DNA of 42,903 nt from Rubrivivax sp. (GTDB lineage Bacteria > Pseudomonadota > Gammaproteobacteria > Burkholderiales > Burkholderiaceae_C). A program made the position numbers and the translations under genes. This document shows positions 9,842 through 18,060 of this stretch, piece after piece (the first letter of the stretch is position 1; each line of letters opens with the position of its first letter). The stretch spans positions 1-42,903 of the forward strand of contig JAHECC010000015.1 in assembly GCA_024641965.1 (NCBI GenBank), read 5' to 3'. Below the pieces are notes generated by a model. It saw nothing but the letters and a program-made list of their open reading frames with translations. It did not search any database and was not told the origin of the DNA.

Positions 9842-10816
9842 TCAGCAGCAACCGTGCTCGATGCCGAGCTGACGCAACCAGCGCCGGTACGCGCCACTCA
9901 GCCGGTCGGCGGCGCTATGCAGTTCGCCACCGGCCAGCGGCAGGCGGCGCGGGCGCTGCGATTCGACGATGGGCTTGTCCTGCGCAAAGATGCGCTGCTG
10001 GAAGCCGATCAGCGTCGCATCGTCGGGTGCACCATCGTCGACAAAGATCGTGAACCAGGCGCGGCAGCTTTCGTCGCCGGTGGGGCTGCTCCACAGGGCG
10101 TAGGCTTCGTGGGGCATCGCGCCTTGTGCCCGTTTCTCCAGCAATGCCGAAAAGGGCGAGAGCAACTGATAGCGGTAGTCGACCCAGGTGCCCTTGCTGG
10201 CAGCGGCGCTGGCCTTCGGCTGCCAAGCGCGGTAGTGCGGCACGCCAGGGCGGCCCAGCGCATCGTGGGCGACCTCGTAGTCGGGCACTTCGAGGTGGGC
10301 CCGGTCGCCCAGCCCGCCTTCGTGCACCAGGCCGAAATGCGCGGTGTCGAGGAAATTCTCGACCACGCGCGGCGCGCTCGTCGCCACGTCGAAGGGTCCG
10401 CACAGCACACGCCGTGGCGGCAATTGCTCCAGCGATGGCGGCGCATGCGGTTCGGCCCCGGGCGCGCCTTCAGCGGCCACCCACAGCAGGTCGAAGGCTT
10501 CGCGCACCTGCCAGATCGCGACGCGATGACCGTCCGGTGGCGTGAAGGCTGGCAGCGCCGGTATCAGCCGGCACAACCCACCTGCATCGAAACGCCAGCC
10601 GTGATACGGACATTCGAGCGTGCGCTCGCGCACGCAGCCCAGCGACAGCCGTGCACCGCGGTGCGGGCAGCGGTCGGCGAAGGCCACCGGCGTTTCGCCA
10701 TCGCGCCACAGCACCACCGGCTCGCCGAGATGCTCGGCCGCCAGCGGTGCCGCGTCGTCGAACCGGGCGGCCGAGGCCAGCGGCAGCCACCAGGCAGAGG
10801 GGTTCGGCGCGGACAT
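9842..10816 (-). CDS. Rieske [2Fe-2S] non-heme iron oxygenase, alpha subunit type (vanillate-demethylase/HpxD-like)
   Basis: Rieske motif CPHRGARLSLGCVRERTLECPYHGW (CxH-x16-CxxH) and mononuclear iron motif NFLDTAHFGLVHEG (D-x2-H-x4-H). Confidence 0.88.
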   Translation of the reverse strand: MSAPNPSAWWLPLASAARFDDAAPLAAEHLGEPVVLWRDGETPVAFADRCPHRGARLSLGCVRERTLECPYHGWRFDAGGLCRLIPALPAFTPPDGHRVAIWQVREAFDLLWVAAEGAPGAEPHAPPSLEQLPPRRVLCGPFDVATSAPRVVENFLDTAHFGLVHEGGLGDRAHLEVPDYEVAHDALGRPGVPHYRAWQPKASAAASKGTWVDYRYQLLSPFSALLEKRAQGAMPHEAYALWSSPTGDESCRAWFTIFVDDGAPDDATLIGFQQRIFAQDKPIVESQRPRRLPLAGGELHSAADRLSGAYRRWLRQLGIEHGCC

Positions 10817-10839
10817 GCGCCAATTCTGAAGCAGGAATG

Positions 10840-10871
10840 AAAAACGCCGCCGGCTCGATGCGCGGCGGCGT
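10840..10871 (-). terminator. Rho-independent terminator downstream of the BMP-lipoprotein gene
   Basis: Minus strand ACGCCGCCG-N10-CGGCGGCGT followed by TTTT; perfect 9-bp GC-rich stem. Confidence 0.75.
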
Positions 10872-10898
10872 GTTCGAGGGCGCTGGCGCGCCCGCGAT

Positions 10899-12041
10899 CT
10901 ACTTGCCGGTGGGGATCGTGCCGTCCACGCCCTTGACGTAGAAATCGACCTTGTCCTTCCAGTCCTGCTCGGGCATGGCGCCGGCGGCCAGGCGTTCCTT
11001 GCCGGTGTTGTCGACGATCGGGCCCTTGAAGGGGTCCATCGTGCCGTCCTTGTAGCCGGCCTTGATCTCGTCGATCTTCTTCTTGATCTCCTCGGGCACG
11101 GCGTCGTTGATCTTGATCACGCCGTTGGCGCCTTCCTTGTAGCCCCACACGTCACGCGAGGACTTCCAGGTGCCGTCCAACACGTCCTTGACGGTCTTCT
11201 TGTAGTACGGGCCCCAATAGACCACGTTCGACGCCAGGTGCGCCTTGGGTGCGACCGCGCTCATGTCGCTGTCCCAGCCGAAAGCGAACTTGCCGTTCTT
11301 CTCGGCGGTCTGCAGCACCGCCGACGAGTCGGTGTTCTGCAGCAGCACATCGGCGCCGGCGTTGATCAGGCTCTGCGCGGCTTCGGCTTCCTTCGGCGGG
11401 TCGAACCAGGTGCTGATCCACACCACCTTGGTCGTGACCTTCGGATTGACGCTCTGAGCGCCGAGGGTGAAGGCATTGATGTTGCGCAGCACCTCGGGGA
11501 TCGGGAAGGAGCCGACGAAGCCGAGCACGTTGCTCTTCGTCATCGAGCCGGCGATGACTCCGGAGACATAGGCGTCCTGATAGAAGCGCGTGTCGTACAC
11601 GCCCATGTTCGGCGCGGTCTTGTAGCCGGTGGCATGCTCGAACTTGACATCGGGGAACTCACCGGCGACCTTCAGCGTCGGCTCCATGTAGCCGAAGCTG
11701 GTGGTGAAGATCAGCTTGTTGCCCTGCGAAGCCAGGTCGCGCAGCACGCGCTCGGCATCGGTGCTCTCGGGCACCTTCTCGACAAAGGTGGTCTGCACCT
11801 TGTCGCCGAACTCTGCCTCGACTGCCTTGCGGCCGTTGTCGTGGGCGAAGGTCCAGCCGGCATCGCCGACCGGGCCGATATACACCCAGGCCACCTTCAA
11901 CGGTTCGGCCTTGGCGGGGGCAGCCGGCGCCGCTGCGGGTGCGGCAGCGGCCGGTTCTTCCTTCTTGCCGCAGCCGACCAGCGCGGTCAGCGCGGCCATA
12001 GCGGTCCACCCGATGAGGGCGCGCTTGGACATGGGGGTCAT
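10899..12041 (-). CDS. BMP family ABC transporter substrate-binding lipoprotein (purine nucleoside type)
   Basis: 380 aa from ATG 12041; lipobox ALVGC; KVAWVYIGPVGDAGWTFAHDNGRKAVEAEFG..., FVGSFPIPEVLRNINAFTLGAQSVNP. Confidence 0.9.
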   Translation of the reverse strand: MTPMSKRALIGWTAMAALTALVGCGKKEEPAAAAPAAAPAAPAKAEPLKVAWVYIGPVGDAGWTFAHDNGRKAVEAEFGDKVQTTFVEKVPESTDAERVLRDLASQGNKLIFTTSFGYMEPTLKVAGEFPDVKFEHATGYKTAPNMGVYDTRFYQDAYVSGVIAGSMTKSNVLGFVGSFPIPEVLRNINAFTLGAQSVNPKVTTKVVWISTWFDPPKEAEAAQSLINAGADVLLQNTDSSAVLQTAEKNGKFAFGWDSDMSAVAPKAHLASNVVYWGPYYKKTVKDVLDGTWKSSRDVWGYKEGANGVIKINDAVPEEIKKKIDEIKAGYKDGTMDPFKGPIVDNTGKERLAAGAMPEQDWKDKVDFYVKGVDGTIPTGK

Positions 12042-12082
12042 GAATCTTCTCCTGAGTGTGATTGACTTCGGATGGGCCGGGA

Positions 12083-13003
12083 TTATGAGCCCGGGTGGAA
12101 GGATTTGCCGAGCGACGCCGGCATGTTGATGCGGATCCAGGTCGGGTTGCGGCTGATGATGGCCAGCACCACGATGGTCGCGATGTAGGGCAGCATCGCC
12201 AGCAACTGGCTGGAGAAGTTGACGCCGGCGCCCTGCAGCGCGAACTGCGCCATCGTCACGCCGCCGAACAGGTAGGCGCCGAGCAGCACACGCACCGGGC
12301 GCCAGGTGGCGAAGGTGGTCAGCGCCAGCGCGATCCAGCCGCGCCCGGCCACCAGGCCTTCGACCCACAGCGGCGCATACACGACAGAAAGGAAGGCGCC
12401 GGCCACGCCGCACAACGCGCCGCCGGCGACCACGGCCATGAGGCGGATCCAGCGCACCTTGTAGCCCAGGGCATGCGCCGACTCGGGCGATTCGCCGACC
12501 GCGCGCAGCACCAGCCCGGCGCGGCTGCGGTACAGGAACCACACCGTCAGCGCGATCATGCCGATGGCGATGTAGACCATCGGATGCTGCTTGAACAACG
12601 CCGGCCCGATGAACGGAATCTGACTCAGGCCCGGCACTTCGAAAGGCGTGCGATCGGACAGCTTCTGCCCCACATAGCCGACGCCGACGAAGGCCGAGAA
12701 GCCGTAGCCGAACAGGCTCACCGCCAGCCCGGTGGCGTACTGGTTGGTGTTGAGCCAGATCACCAAGCCGCCGAAACACGCCGCCAGCAGCCCGCCGGCC
12801 GCGGCGCCGGCAATGAAAGCCAGCGTGTCGCTGCCGGTCGTGAAGGCGGCAGCGAAACCGGCGATGGCCGCGACCAGCATCATGCCCTCGGCGCCGAGGT
12901 TCAGCACTCCGGCCTTCTCGTTGATGAGCAGGCCGAGACCGGCGATGGCCAGCGGCGTGCCGGAGGCCAGCGTGGCGGCGATAAGCAGTGCGATTTGGTC
13001 CAT
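12083..13003 (-). CDS. ABC transporter permease (BMP/nucleoside type, YufQ-like)
   Basis: 306 aa; LIAATLASGTPLAIAGLGLLINEKAGVLNLGAEGMMLVAAIAGFAAA. Confidence 0.9.
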   Translation of the reverse strand: MDQIALLIAATLASGTPLAIAGLGLLINEKAGVLNLGAEGMMLVAAIAGFAAAFTTGSDTLAFIAGAAAGGLLAACFGGLVIWLNTNQYATGLAVSLFGYGFSAFVGVGYVGQKLSDRTPFEVPGLSQIPFIGPALFKQHPMVYIAIGMIALTVWFLYRSRAGLVLRAVGESPESAHALGYKVRWIRLMAVVAGGALCGVAGAFLSVVYAPLWVEGLVAGRGWIALALTTFATWRPVRVLLGAYLFGGVTMAQFALQGAGVNFSSQLLAMLPYIATIVVLAIISRNPTWIRINMPASLGKSFHPGS

Positions 13004-13019
13004 GATGTGTTCCTTCGCC

Positions 13020-14102
13020 TCAAGCCGCCGCCAGCGCCGAGCGCACGCGGATGCGGAAGTTGATCAATGTGTCGCAGGCCAGCAGCAGCACCAGCAGCAG
13101 CCCCTGGAACACGCCGGTCAGCGCGTTCGGCAGGCCCAGGCGCGACTGGCCGAGTTCGCCGCCGATGATCATCATCGACAGCAGCAGCCCGGCGAAGACG
13201 ATGCCCACCGGGTGCAGCCGGCCGACGAAGCACACGATGATGGCGGTGAAGCCCAGCCCGGCCGAGATGTGCGGCGTGATCTGGCGAATGGTGCCGATGG
13301 CCTCCATGCCGCCGGCCAACCCGGCCAGGCCGCCGGAGATCATCAGCGCGGTCCACAGCGAGGTGCTGGCCGAGAAGCCGGCATAGCGCGCCGCAGCCGG
13401 CGCCAGCCCGCCGACCTGCAGCTGGTAGCCGCGATAGATGCGAAACATGAACACCCACATCACGGCCACCAGCACCAGCGCGGCGATGAAGCCGATGTGC
13501 AGCCGCGTGCCGCCCAGCAGGTTGGGCAGCCAGGTGGAGGCGTCGAAGTTCTTCGTCTGCGGGAAACCGAAGGCCTTCGGGTCCTTCCATGGGCCGAAGA
13601 CCATGTAGTTGACCAGTTGCTGCGCCACGTACACCAGCATCAGGCTGCACAGGATCTCGCTGGCGTTGAACTTGTCGCGCAGCAGCGCCACCAGCGCGGC
13701 CCAGGCCATGCCGCCGAGCACGCCGCCGAGCAGCACCAGCGGCACGGACGCGATCTTCGGCAGCACGATGCCCTGCGTGGTGAGCCACAGCGCGACGCCG
13801 CCGCCGCCGAGCACGCCCAGCAGGTACTGGCCCTCGGCGCCGATGTTCCACACGTTGGAGCGGTAGCACACCGCCAGGCCGAGCGCGATGACGATCAGCG
13901 GTGTGGCCTTGAGCAGCACTTCGCTGATCTGGCGCAGGTTCGACCAGGGCTCGATGAAGAAGATCGCCAGCCCCTTGACCGGGTCCTTGCCCAGCGCGAC
14001 GAAGAGCAGCGCGGCGATGATCGCGGTCAGCACCAGCGCCAGCACCGGCGAGGCCAGCGACATCAGCTTCGAGGGTTGGGCACGGGCTTCAAGCTTCAGC
14101 AT
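13020..14102 (-). CDS. ABC transporter permease (BMP/nucleoside type, YufP-like)
   Basis: 360 aa from ATG 14102; PLIVIALGLAVCYRSNVWNIGAEGQYLLGVLGG; 14-bp overlap with the upstream ATPase gene. Confidence 0.9.
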   Translation of the reverse strand: MLKLEARAQPSKLMSLASPVLALVLTAIIAALLFVALGKDPVKGLAIFFIEPWSNLRQISEVLLKATPLIVIALGLAVCYRSNVWNIGAEGQYLLGVLGGGGVALWLTTQGIVLPKIASVPLVLLGGVLGGMAWAALVALLRDKFNASEILCSLMLVYVAQQLVNYMVFGPWKDPKAFGFPQTKNFDASTWLPNLLGGTRLHIGFIAALVLVAVMWVFMFRIYRGYQLQVGGLAPAAARYAGFSASTSLWTALMISGGLAGLAGGMEAIGTIRQITPHISAGLGFTAIIVCFVGRLHPVGIVFAGLLLSMMIIGGELGQSRLGLPNALTGVFQGLLLVLLLACDTLINFRIRVRSALAAA

Positions 14103-15636
14103 GCTGCACTCCAGTGGCGACACTCGACGGCGCGGTAGCGCCGTCCTTGGGCCAGAGCCCGGACATCCATTCGCCGATGAGTTCGATGGTGGCATCGGCG
14201 GTGGGTATCGATGGCGACATGCGCCCCTGCGCGATGACGATCAGCCGGTCGGCGATCTCGAACAGTTCGTCCAGTTCCTCGCTGACGATGAGCAGCGCGC
14301 AGCCCGCGTCGCGCAGCTTGAGCAGCTCGCCGCGGATCAGTGCCGCGGCGCCGACATCGACGCCCCAGGTGGGCTGGCTGACGATCAGCAGTTTCGGGTT
14401 GGCGTCGATCTCGCGGCCGACGATGAACTTCTGCAGGTTGCCACCCGACAGGCTCTTCGCCGCCGCACCGGCGCCGCCAGCCTTGACGTTGAAGCGGCTG
14501 ATGATGTGCGTCGCCAGCAGGTCCACCGCGGTGGTGCGAATCCAGCCCGAGCCGCTGACCGACTCGGTGCGCGTGAGCAGCGTGTTCTGCGCCAGCGACA
14601 TCACCGGCACCGCGCCGCGGCCGAGCCGCTCCTCGGGCACGAAGTACAGGCCCTCGTGGCGCCGTCGTCGCGGCGAGTGGTTGGCGATGTCCTTGCCGAA
14701 CAGGCGGATCGAATTGGCCGGGCCACGCGGGTCCTCGCCCGACAGCGCGGCCATCAGCTCCTGCTGGCCGTTGCCCGAGACGCCGGCCACGCCGACGATC
14801 TCACCAGCCCGCACGTCGAAGGCGATGTCCGACAAGGTGGTGCCGAACTGGTCCAGCTTCGGGATCGACAGACCCTTGACCGCCATCACCACCTCGCCGG
14901 CCTTCGATGCCTTGTGCTGCAGCTGCGGCGGCTCGGCGCCGATCATCAAGCGCGACAAGCCGGCGTTGTCCACCGTGCGCGGATCGACCGTGCCCGTGAC
15001 CTTGCCGCCGCGCAGTACGGTGCAGTTGTGGCACAGCTCGCGGATCTCGTCGAGCTTGTGGCTGATGTACAGGATCGAGCAGCCGTCCTGGGCCAACTGG
15101 CGCAGCGTGACGAAGAGCTTCTGCACCGCCTGCGGCGTGAGCACCGAGGTCGGCTCGTCCAGGATCAGCAGCTTCGGGCTGGTGAGCAGCGAGCGCACGA
15201 TCTCGACACGCTGTCGCTCGCCCACCGACAGTGAATGCACCGGCCTCAAGGGTTCGACGTCGAGGCCGTATTCCTTGCTCACCTTGGTGATGCGCTGCGT
15301 GATCTCCGGCAGCTTGTCGGCCTTGTCCAGGCCGAGCCAGACGTTCTCGGCCGCGGTCAGCGTGTCGAACAGGCTGAAGTGCTGGAATACCATGCTGATG
15401 CCCAGGGCCCGCGCCTGCTGCGGGTTCTTGATGTCGACGACCTCGCCGTTCCAGCGGATCTCGCCTTCGTCGGGGCGCACCGCGCCGTAGATCATCTTCA
15501 TCATCGTGCTCTTGCCGGCGCCGTTCTCGCCGAGCACGGCGTGGATCTCGCCGGGTTCGACGCGCAGGTCGACCTTGTCGTTGGCGCGCACCGCCGGGTA
15601 CTGCTTGCTGATGCCGGCCAGTTCGAGTCGCAGCAT
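14089..15636 (-). CDS. ABC transporter ATP-binding protein, two fused NBDs (YufO-like)
   Basis: 515 aa from ATG 15636; Walker A GENGAGKST, LSVGERQRVEIVRSLL, LLILDEPTS; second NBD has degenerate Walker A GVSGNGQQE and LSGGNLQKFIVGREI. Confidence 0.93.
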   Translation of the reverse strand: MLRLELAGISKQYPAVRANDKVDLRVEPGEIHAVLGENGAGKSTMMKMIYGAVRPDEGEIRWNGEVVDIKNPQQARALGISMVFQHFSLFDTLTAAENVWLGLDKADKLPEITQRITKVSKEYGLDVEPLRPVHSLSVGERQRVEIVRSLLTSPKLLILDEPTSVLTPQAVQKLFVTLRQLAQDGCSILYISHKLDEIRELCHNCTVLRGGKVTGTVDPRTVDNAGLSRLMIGAEPPQLQHKASKAGEVVMAVKGLSIPKLDQFGTTLSDIAFDVRAGEIVGVAGVSGNGQQELMAALSGEDPRGPANSIRLFGKDIANHSPRRRRHEGLYFVPEERLGRGAVPVMSLAQNTLLTRTESVSGSGWIRTTAVDLLATHIISRFNVKAGGAGAAAKSLSGGNLQKFIVGREIDANPKLLIVSQPTWGVDVGAAALIRGELLKLRDAGCALLIVSEELDELFEIADRLIVIAQGRMSPSIPTADATIELIGEWMSGLWPKDGATAPSSVATGVQHAEA

Positions 15637-15685
15637 GGGTCGTCTCCTTTGTTGTGGGCGTCGGGCTTGTTCTTCGGTTCGAGGC

Positions 15686-16999
15686 TCAGTGGGTCGCTCG
15701 TCGGCGATGTCGGCACACCCCGGCGACCCAGCTTTCGACCAGATCGCGTTCGTCGCCGAGCATGATCCAGGCGAAGACCTTCTCATGCAAATCCCGCGCC
15801 ATCTTCTGGCGTTGCCGCGCCACGGCGCTGCCGGCCCAGTCCCAGATGCAGACATCGGCCGTCGCCCCGCTTTCGAGCGCGCCGATCTCGTGGCCGAGGT
15901 GCAGCGCACGCGCCGCACCCCGCGTGGCCGCATGCAGCAGCGCCCAGGCACTGAGCTTGGTGCCGGCCATGGCCTGTACCTTGTAGGCGTCGGCCAGCGT
16001 GCGCTGCATCGACAGCCCGGTACCGCCACCCACGTCGCTGGCCAGGCTGATGCCCACACCGGCCTCCTCGGCCGCGGCCCAGCCGAACAGGCCGCTGCCC
16101 AGGAACAGGTTCGAGCTGGGGCAGAAGGCGATGTGCGCACCACGTTCGCGCAACAGCGCGCGGTCGCTGTCGTCCAGCCAGATGCCATGTGCCAGCACCG
16201 CACGCTCGTTCAGCAAGCCATGACGCGCATACACGTCGAGATAACTTCGTGCTTCCGGGAAGAGCTCGGCCACCCACCGTACCTCTGCCGGGTTCTCGGC
16301 CACGTGGGTCTGCATGTACAGGCCTTCACGTGCCTGCAACAGCTCGCCGGCCATGGCCAGTTGCGCATCGCTGCTGGTGGGCGCGAAACGCGGCGTCACC
16401 GCATAGGCCAGGCGGCCCCGGCCATGCCAACGATCGATCAGCTCGAGGCATTCGCGCTGCGCCTGCTCGACATCGTCGCGCAGTCCCTCGGGCGCATGAC
16501 GATCCATCAGCACCTTGCCGGCGACCAGGCGCATGCCGCGCACCTCGGCGGCCTCGAACAGCGCATCGACCGAGACCTTGTGCACCGTCGGGAACACCAC
16601 CGCGCTGGTGCTGCCGTGCGCCAGCAACGCATCCAGGAACAGCGCCGCGGTCATCGCCGCCTGCGCTGCATCGGCCTGGCGCATCTCGGCCGGGAAGGTG
16701 TAGGTCTCGAGCCAGTCGAGCAGCTGCGCGCCCCATGAGCCGATGACGTCGAGCTGTGCGCTGTGCACATGCGTGTCGATGAAGCCGGGCAGGATCAGCT
16801 TGCCGGCGTGGTCGACGCGCTGCCAGCCGGCATCGGGCGCGTCGGCCGTGGCGCCGGCGATGACGCCGTCTTCGATCAGCAGCCAGTGATCGGCGCGGAA
16901 ACGCACCGCCGGGCTGCTCGCATCCGCACGCGCCGGCACGTCGACGAAGTCGAGCAGGTCGCCGCGGATGGCTGTGCGCGCTGGCGCCGTGGGCTTCAC
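15686..16999 (-). CDS. guaD: Guanine deaminase
   Basis: GTG start at 16999 (VKPTAPARTAIRGDLLDF...); PGFIDTHVHSAQLDVIGSWGAQLLDWLETYTFPAE, THVAENPAEVRWV, HGIWLDDSD, SDVGGGTGLSMQRTL. Confidence 0.88.
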   Translation of the reverse strand: MKPTAPARTAIRGDLLDFVDVPARADASSPAVRFRADHWLLIEDGVIAGATADAPDAGWQRVDHAGKLILPGFIDTHVHSAQLDVIGSWGAQLLDWLETYTFPAEMRQADAAQAAMTAALFLDALLAHGSTSAVVFPTVHKVSVDALFEAAEVRGMRLVAGKVLMDRHAPEGLRDDVEQAQRECLELIDRWHGRGRLAYAVTPRFAPTSSDAQLAMAGELLQAREGLYMQTHVAENPAEVRWVAELFPEARSYLDVYARHGLLNERAVLAHGIWLDDSDRALLRERGAHIAFCPSSNLFLGSGLFGWAAAEEAGVGISLASDVGGGTGLSMQRTLADAYKVQAMAGTKLSAWALLHAATRGAARALHLGHEIGALESGATADVCIWDWAGSAVARQRQKMARDLHEKVFAWIMLGDERDLVESWVAGVCRHRRRATH

Positions 17000-17967
17000 T
17001 GGAGCTTCCCCGGTGCGACGTTCAGGCTCTTCGCCACGTCGCGCACCCGTTCGCGCAGCCAGCGCAGCGGCGCTGCGGCGTGCGAGCGTTCGTGCCACAG
17101 CTGGTAGTAGGTCAACGGCGGGAACTGCACCGGACAGCGCACGATGCGCAGGTTCATGGCCTCGACATAACGCGTGCAGAACAGCCGACCGGTGGTCAGC
17201 ACCAGCCAGCTGCGCGCCACCATCAGCGGGATCAGGCTGAAGTGTGCGCTGCGCACCACGATGTTGCGCTGCAGGCCTTGCGCGTGCAGGTGTTCGTCGA
17301 TCACGCCCGGCGCGCCGGCATGCAGGGCCATCGGCGCGACATGCTCGCTTTGCAGGTAGCGCTCAGCGCTCCAGTGGCGGCCACCACCCCTGCCCGTCGC
17401 GGCCGGGTGATCCGCGGCGACGAGGCAGACGATCTCGTCGCTCATCAGGCGGCCCAGATGCAGTTCCTCGGGCGGCCGCAGCCAGTTGCCGATGACCAGG
17501 TCGACCTCGCCCGAGGCCAGCTTGCGCCGGTAGTCGAACTCCGCCGACAAGGGGTGCAGTTCCACCTGTGTCATCGGCGCTTCGTGCTTGAGCAGCTCGA
17601 CGATGCGCGGCAGGAACAGCGGGTCGAGGTAGTCGCTGGCGGCGATGCGAAAGCACACACGACTGTTGGCGGCATCGAAGGGGCCGGCGCGCAGCGCCGG
17701 CGCGAACAGCGCCTCGGCCTCGTTGAGCAGCCGCGCGGCCGGCTCCAGCATGTCCAGCGCGGCGTCGGTCGGCGCCAGGCCCTGGCCGGAGCGCACCAGC
17801 AGCGGGTCGCCCGTCAGCTCGCGCAGCCGCTTCAGCTGGGCGCTGACCATCGGTTGCGTGCTTTGCAGTCGCATCGCGGCGCGGGAGACACTGCGTTCAC
17901 TGATCACGGTATACAAGACCTTGACGAGGTGGAGGTCAATGTTCGTGAATCCTCGCCGCTGTGCCAT
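16996..17967 (-). CDS. LysR family transcriptional regulator
   Basis: 323 aa; N-terminal HTH NIDLHLVKVLYTVISERSVSRAAMRLQSTQPMVSAQLKRLRELTGDPLLVRSGQGL; divergent from xdhA. Confidence 0.93.
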   Translation of the reverse strand: MAQRRGFTNIDLHLVKVLYTVISERSVSRAAMRLQSTQPMVSAQLKRLRELTGDPLLVRSGQGLAPTDAALDMLEPAARLLNEAEALFAPALRAGPFDAANSRVCFRIAASDYLDPLFLPRIVELLKHEAPMTQVELHPLSAEFDYRRKLASGEVDLVIGNWLRPPEELHLGRLMSDEIVCLVAADHPAATGRGGGRHWSAERYLQSEHVAPMALHAGAPGVIDEHLHAQGLQRNIVVRSAHFSLIPLMVARSWLVLTTGRLFCTRYVEAMNLRIVRCPVQFPPLTYYQLWHERSHAAAPLRWLRERVRDVAKSLNVAPGKLQ

Positions 17968-18005
17968 ACGATCGATCGTATACCTAATACAAACCAGCAG
18001 GTATA
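17966..18005. promoter_or_regulatory. Candidate LysR operator region: palindrome ATACGATCGATCGTAT and inverted repeat TATACCT-N13-AGGTATA
   Basis: Perfect 16-bp palindrome at 17966-17981 overlapping the lysR start codon; perfect 7-bp inverted repeat at 17979-18005; lies in the lysR/xdhA intergenic region. Confidence 0.6.
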
Positions 18006-18060
18006 GATCACCGCGTGCCAGGCGTTACTGTTCGCCTCACGACAGGCAATGAGGGATGGC

